From Streptomyces sp. NA02950 (GTDB taxonomy: Bacteria > Actinomycetota > Actinomycetes > Streptomycetales > Streptomycetaceae), in NCBI RefSeq assembly GCF_013364155.1, contig NZ_CP054916.1, positions 8,648,001-8,712,000 on the forward strand: 64,000 nt of DNA, written 5' to 3'. Below the pieces are notes generated by a model, which saw only the letters and a program-made list of their open reading frames with translations, was not told where the DNA came from and ran no database searches. Positions 60,260 through 64,000 of the stretch are shown here, piece after piece. The position numbers and the translations under genes were made by a program. The first letter of the stretch is position 1; each line of letters opens with the position of its first letter.

Positions 60260-61010
60260 GGAATCGGTGGCCCGCTCGATGAACTGCGCGGTGCGCTCGG
60301 CGCGGACGGGCGGTCCGCCGCGTACCGCGGCACCGTGCATCTGGCCGGTCCCAGTGAGCTCATCGCCGCACGGGTGCTGCCCGCGCCCGCCCCGCTCACC
60401 TCCCGGGGTCTTCGGCTGCGGATCACCCTGGGGCCGGCCCAGGACCTGCTGTCGGCTCTGGCCAACGCCCGGGCGGATCTGGTGGTTTCGGCCGTCCGGC
60501 CCACCGGGTGGGGGATCACCGCCACCCCGCTGACGGACGAGGAGTTCGTGCTCGTCGGATCGCCCGCACTGGCCCGTACCATCGACCCCGGACGGCTCGG
60601 TGAGGACCCGGTCGGAGCGGCTCGCGCATCTGCCGCCGGCCGCCTACGCGGAGGATCTGCCGATCATCCGGCGCTACTGGCGCAGTGAGTTCGGCCGCCG
60701 TCCGCCCAACCCCACCACGGTTGTCGTACCCGGCCTCCGGGCGGTCCTGGCCGTTGTGGTCGCGGGCGCGGGGATCCTTGTACTGCCCCGCTGTCCGGCC
60801 GAACCCGCCCTGGCGGCGGGGTCCGTGGAGACGCTGCACAGCCCCGAGGTGCCGCCGCTCAACACCGTCTACCCCGCCACCCGCCCCGACGGACTCGGCC
60901 GGCCCGCCGTCGCCCTCGTCCGCGACCGGCTGCTGAGCCGCGCCCGCTCCTGCAACACGCTCCAGGTGTGTCGTCCGAGGAGGCCGGTGGGGCGCCCGGA
61001 CACCCGCTGA
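60260..61010 (+). pseudogene. Decayed LysR regulator
   Basis: LysR effector-domain sequence without HTH: LDELRGALGADGRSAAY, VHLAGPSELIAARVLPAPAP, LRLRITLGPAQDLLSALANA, then a frameshift near 60610-60625. It continues as PPAAYAEDLPIIRRYWRSEF, VVAGAGILVLPRCPAEPALA and VYPATRPDGLGRPAVALVRD. The N-terminal third is absent and at least one frameshift is present. Confidence 0.65.
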
Positions 61011-61097
61011 CGGAGGGCTGACGGCCGGGGCCGAGCCGGGGGGCACCCTGGTGGACACTAGGACGATCCGGCGCGACGAGAGATCCCGAGGAACGAC

Positions 61098-62603
61098 ATG
61101 ACCCTGCTGATCGGCATCGACATCGGCACCTCCGGCTCCAAGGGCGTCCTGGTCAGAACCGACGGCACCCTGCTCGCCCAGGCATCCCGGGAACACCCCA
61201 CCGACACCCCTCACCCCGGCTGGGCCGAACATGACGCCCGGACGGTGTGGTGGCGGGATCTGACCCATCTCAGCGCCGAATTGCTCGCCGCCGCCCCGGC
61301 GGGGGAGCGGATCGGCGCGGTGGGCGTCAGCGGTATCGGCCCCTGTCTGCTGCCCACCGATGCCGACGCCACCCCGCTGCGCCCGGCGATCCTGTACGGG
61401 GTGGACACCCGGGCGGGCGAGCAGATCGCCGCCCAGCGGGCCCGCTACGGCGAGTGGCGGGTGCTCGAGCGCTGCGGCTCACCACTGACCAGCCAGGCCA
61501 TCGGCCCCAAACTGGCCTGGGTGCGGGAGCGGGAGCCCGGGGTCTGGGCCCGCACCCGCCGCTGGTTCATGGCCAGTTCGTATCTGGTGCACCGGCTCAC
61601 CGGCGCGTACGTCCTCGACCACCACTCCGCCAGCCAGTGCACGCCGCTCTACGACCTGCGGCAGGGCACCTGGATCGAGGAGTGGTGCGAGGAGATCGCA
61701 CCGGGTGTGCAATGGCCGCCCCTGGTCTGGCCGTCGGAGGTGGCCGGCGAGGTGACCCAGGAGGCCCAGCACACCAGCGGCATCCCCGCGGGCACCCCCG
61801 TGATCGCGGGCACCATCGACGCCTGGGCCGAGGCCACGGCCGTCGGGGCCACCGCGCCCGGTGATCTGATGCTGATGTACGGCACCACGATGTTCCTGGT
61901 GAACGTGGTCGCCGAGGCCGCCCCCGACCCCCGTCTGTGGTCCACCCGGGGCGCCTTCCCCGGCACCTACTGCCTGGCGGCGGGCATGGCCACCTCCGGC
62001 GCCGTCACCGGATGGCTGCGCGACCTCACCGGCACGGACTACGACACTCTGGTGGCCGAGGCCGCGGCCATCGCCCCCGGCGCGGAAGGGCTGCTGATGC
62101 TCCCGTACTTCGCGGGCGAGCGCACCCCGCTCTTCGACCCCGACGCACGTGGGCTCGTCCTGGGGCTGACACTGCGCCACGGCCGGGGGCACCTCTACCG
62201 CGCGGCGCTGGAGGCCACCGCCTTCGGGGTACGGCACAACCTGTCCGCCATGGAGGCGGCGGGCGGGGACATCCGCCGGGTGACCGCCGTGGGCGGCGGC
62301 GCCCGGGCGCTGTGGACCCGTATCGTCTCCGATGTGACCGGACGGGCCCAGGACGTCCCCCGGTACACCACGGGCGCGGCCTATGGTGACGCGTTCCTCG
62401 CGGCGGCCGGGACGGGCCGTGCGACGGCGGCGGACATCGCCGCGTGGAATCCGGTCGCGCACACGGTGGAACCCGACCCGGCGACCGCGGGGACGTACGA
62501 CGACCTCTACCGCCTCTACCGCGAGCTGTACCCGGCCACCCGCGACGCGGCACACGCCCTGGCCGCGCATCAGCACGCCGCCGCGGGCTGGACACCGTCC
62601 TAG
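61098..62603 (+). CDS. FGGY family carbohydrate kinase
   Basis: A 501-aa kinase: LIGIDIGTSGSKGVLVRTDG (phosphate 1 loop), GWAEHDARTVWWRDLTHL, VSGIGPCLLPTDADATPLRP, VIAGTIDAWAEATAVGA (catalytic Asp), AYGDAFLAAAGTGRAT and VGGGARALWTRIVSDVTGRA (adenosine). FGGY kinases phosphorylate sugars such as xylulose, ribulose, glycerol or erythritol. Substrate cannot be read from sequence. It lies about 5.5 kb from dhaK/SDR, separated by unrelated genes and a LysR relic. Confidence 0.92.
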   Translation: MTLLIGIDIGTSGSKGVLVRTDGTLLAQASREHPTDTPHPGWAEHDARTVWWRDLTHLSAELLAAAPAGERIGAVGVSGIGPCLLPTDADATPLRPAILYGVDTRAGEQIAAQRARYGEWRVLERCGSPLTSQAIGPKLAWVREREPGVWARTRRWFMASSYLVHRLTGAYVLDHHSASQCTPLYDLRQGTWIEEWCEEIAPGVQWPPLVWPSEVAGEVTQEAQHTSGIPAGTPVIAGTIDAWAEATAVGATAPGDLMLMYGTTMFLVNVVAEAAPDPRLWSTRGAFPGTYCLAAGMATSGAVTGWLRDLTGTDYDTLVAEAAAIAPGAEGLLMLPYFAGERTPLFDPDARGLVLGLTLRHGRGHLYRAALEATAFGVRHNLSAMEAAGGDIRRVTAVGGGARALWTRIVSDVTGRAQDVPRYTTGAAYGDAFLAAAGTGRATAADIAAWNPVAHTVEPDPATAGTYDDLYRLYRELYPATRDAAHALAAHQHAAAGWTPS

Positions 62604-62610
62604 TCGCGTC

Positions 62611-62639
62611 GGCGGTGGCACCGCTGCCGTGCCACCGCC
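62611..62639. terminator. Perfect 11-bp bidirectional hairpin
   Basis: GGCGGTGGCAC pairs with GTGCCACCGCC around a 7-nt loop between convergent stops at 62603 and 62639. Confidence 0.8.
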
Positions 62640-63604
62640 TACCGTGGGGCGAGTACCCGGACCGGCTCATCCGCGAGGAAGGCACGGATGTCCTCGACCG
62701 CCTGAGTGAAGAACCGTTCGTAGTTGTTCCGCGTCACATAGCCCAGATGCGGTGTGGCCAGCAGATTCGGCAGCGAACGGTAGATGTGGTCCGACGCCAG
62801 CGGCTCCTGCTCGAACACATCGACCCCCGCGCCCGCGATCCATCCGCCGCGCAGGGCGTCCGCGAGCGCCCGCTGATCCACGATCGCCGCGCGCGCGGTG
62901 TTGACGAGGAACGCGCCGGGCCGCATCCGCCGCAGCTCCGCCGCGCCCAGCAAACCCCGGCTGCGTTCGCTGAGCACCAGGTGCACCGAGACGACATCGC
63001 TGGTCTCCAGCAAGTCCTCCATGGACGAGGCAAGCCGGACACCTTCGGCCTCCGCCCGCTCCGCCGTCAGATTCCGGCTCCAGGCGGCCACCTCCATGCC
63101 GAACGCCTGGCCGATCCGTGCCACGTTGGTGCCGATCCTGCCCAGCCCCAGCAGTCCGAGACGGCTGCTGTACAGGTCGGTGCCGACCGTGCTCTGCCAT
63201 GGCCCGCCGTCCCGCAGCGCGGTGCTCTCGGGCACCAGATGGCGGACGAGGCCGAGGATCAGCGCCCAGGTCAGCTCGACGGCCGGCTCCGAACCGCTCG
63301 CCGTACCGCAGACGGTGACCCCGTGCCGCGCGGCCGCCGCCAGATCCACGGAGGCGTTGCGCATCCCCGTGGTGACGAGCAGTTCCAGACGTGGCAGCCG
63401 GGCGAACACCTCTGCCGGGAACGGGGTGCGCTCCCGCATGACGACCACGATCTCGCAGTCCCCGACCGACTCGACCAGCGCGTCCTGATCGGCGATGTGC
63501 TGCCGGTGCACGACCACGTCCACCGTGTCGCGCACCTGCGACCAGTCGGCCATCGACAGCGCCACGTCCTGGTAGTCGTCGAGCACCGCGCAACGCCGCT
63601 TCAT
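62639..63604 (-). CDS. D-2-hydroxyacid dehydrogenase
   Basis: A 321-aa NAD-dependent dehydrogenase: LLGLGRIGTNVARIGQAFGM (nucleotide loop), catalytic Arg in LVNTARAAIVDQRAL, Glu in VFEQEPL and His in TPHLGYVT. N-terminal MKRRCAVLDDYQDVALSMAD is typical of the group related to 3-phosphoglycerate dehydrogenase. Substrate unknown; such enzymes interconvert 2-oxo and 2-hydroxy acids. Stop lies inside the terminator stem. Confidence 0.93.
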   Translation of the reverse strand: MKRRCAVLDDYQDVALSMADWSQVRDTVDVVVHRQHIADQDALVESVGDCEIVVVMRERTPFPAEVFARLPRLELLVTTGMRNASVDLAAAARHGVTVCGTASGSEPAVELTWALILGLVRHLVPESTALRDGGPWQSTVGTDLYSSRLGLLGLGRIGTNVARIGQAFGMEVAAWSRNLTAERAEAEGVRLASSMEDLLETSDVVSVHLVLSERSRGLLGAAELRRMRPGAFLVNTARAAIVDQRALADALRGGWIAGAGVDVFEQEPLASDHIYRSLPNLLATPHLGYVTRNNYERFFTQAVEDIRAFLADEPVRVLAPR

Positions 63605-63674
63605 CGTTGTCCTTCCGCCGGTACGGGTAGGTTGTTTCTACCACCGGGCGGATGCGGCCGTGGCGGGCCGGGGC

Positions 63675-64000
63675 TCACCCCAGGGTCGCGGACAGCACCT
63701 CGGCGAACTCCGCCGGATGCTCGGCGAGGCCCACATGTCCACCGGGGAACTCCACCACCTCACCGCCGAATCGCTCGGCGAGCAGCGCGGCCGGACGCCG
63801 GAGGAGCTGACCTCGGGAGTCCCGGCCCGCGGCCAGAACCAGCCGGTCCGCCACACTCTCCAGCGCGGCCACATCCGGGACGTGGGCGGTGAACTGGCGC
63901 AGGATGTGCTCCAGGAAGTAGGGGGTATTGGCCTGCATCCGGCCGAGCACCGGGGCCAGATGCGGCGGCAGCTCGTCCATCGGCGGGCTCTGCGGCCGGT
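63675..64000 (-). CDS. Alpha/beta hydrolase, 5' part outside window
   Basis: The C-terminal third of a protein whose start lies to the right of the window. Visible: MDELPPHLAPVLGRMQANTP, VADRLVLAAGRDSRGQLLRR, ALLAERFGGEVVEFPGGHVG and LAEHPAEFAEVLSATLG. The VVEFPGGHVG segment carries the catalytic His of alpha/beta hydrolases. Nucleophile and acid cannot be seen. Substrate unknown. Confidence 0.72.
   Translation of the reverse strand, partial: RPQSPPMDELPPHLAPVLGRMQANTPYFLEHILRQFTAHVPDVAALESVADRLVLAAGRDSRGQLLRRPAALLAERFGGEVVEFPGGHVGLAEHPAEFAEVLSATLG

Overview
The window is high-GC DNA (coding regions roughly 70 percent GC or more, third codon positions almost all G or C, frequent GTG and TTG starts, GGAGG-type ribosome sites). 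Together with the gene content (mycothiol-dependent enzyme family, F420 enzymes, a SpoIIE-type phosphatase with PAS/GAF modules, alpha-lytic-type secreted proteases, cobalamin-controlled metE and cbtAB) this points to a Streptomyces chromosome or a close relative. I found no tRNA, rRNA, CRISPR array or prophage module.

Layout. 0-9.5 kb: an F420-type nitroreductase (cut by the window start), a TetR repressor divergent from a stand-alone CYP102-like P450 that is followed by an APC permease; a 188-bp inverted-repeat element; an Lrp/EamA pair divergent from an LLM oxidoreductase; a mycothiol-dependent enzyme; a TetR gene whose 3' end has been replaced by a 164-bp MITE-like element; a secreted Asp/Gln/Gly/Ala-repeat protein. 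9.9-14.6 kb: a 932-aa sensor phosphatase, a membrane protein and a lipoprotein. 14.6-17.4 kb: a phosphonate-type module (GntR regulator, FAD oxidoreductase, phosphonatase-like HAD hydrolase), then a frameshifted relic.

18.0-21.5 kb is the most interesting part: a good sigma70-like promoter drives a 51-aa peptide with a 27-residue leader-like half and three 9-residue-period repeats containing GCIS. It is followed in the same orientation by a PaaK/CapK-like adenylate-forming enzyme, a GRDP-like protein carrying a WHY...HH motif and an MFS exporter. I read this as a candidate new RiPP (ribosomal peptide) pathway. A convergent gene encodes a metallo-beta-lactamase/Rieske fusion.

23.5-28.1 kb is a vitamin B12/cobalt block: cbtB-cbtA behind one cobalamin riboswitch, metE behind a second, and a histidine-phosphatase-like protein without its catalytic His between them. 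28-41.6 kb holds a GNAT, a C-terminally anchored S1 protease, a strictosidine-synthase/SMP-30 protein, a CDF transporter, an APC permease, a LysR/EamA divergent pair, a radical SAM enzyme with an unusual C-x8-C-x2-C motif, and an NAD kinase. 41.7-45.4 kb is a three-gene molybdenum hydroxylase (PaoABC-like). 45.4-52.6 kb: a second S1 protease, an MFS exporter with palindromic operator-like DNA, an XRE/cupin regulator divergent from a thioredoxin-reductase-like enzyme and a methyltransferase, and an acyltransferase. 52.7-64 kb: dhaK/dhaL, an SDR, a truncated polyol-type permease, a spermidine-synthase-like membrane protein, an FGGY sugar kinase and a D-2-hydroxyacid dehydrogenase, suggesting sugar-alcohol catabolism, ending in a hydrolase cut by the window end.

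Gene decay is frequent: 3'-end relics of an SDR, an asparaginase, a molybdopterin oxidoreductase and a polyol permease, a decayed GNAT, a decayed LysR, and a single-base frameshift in a DUF6458 gene.
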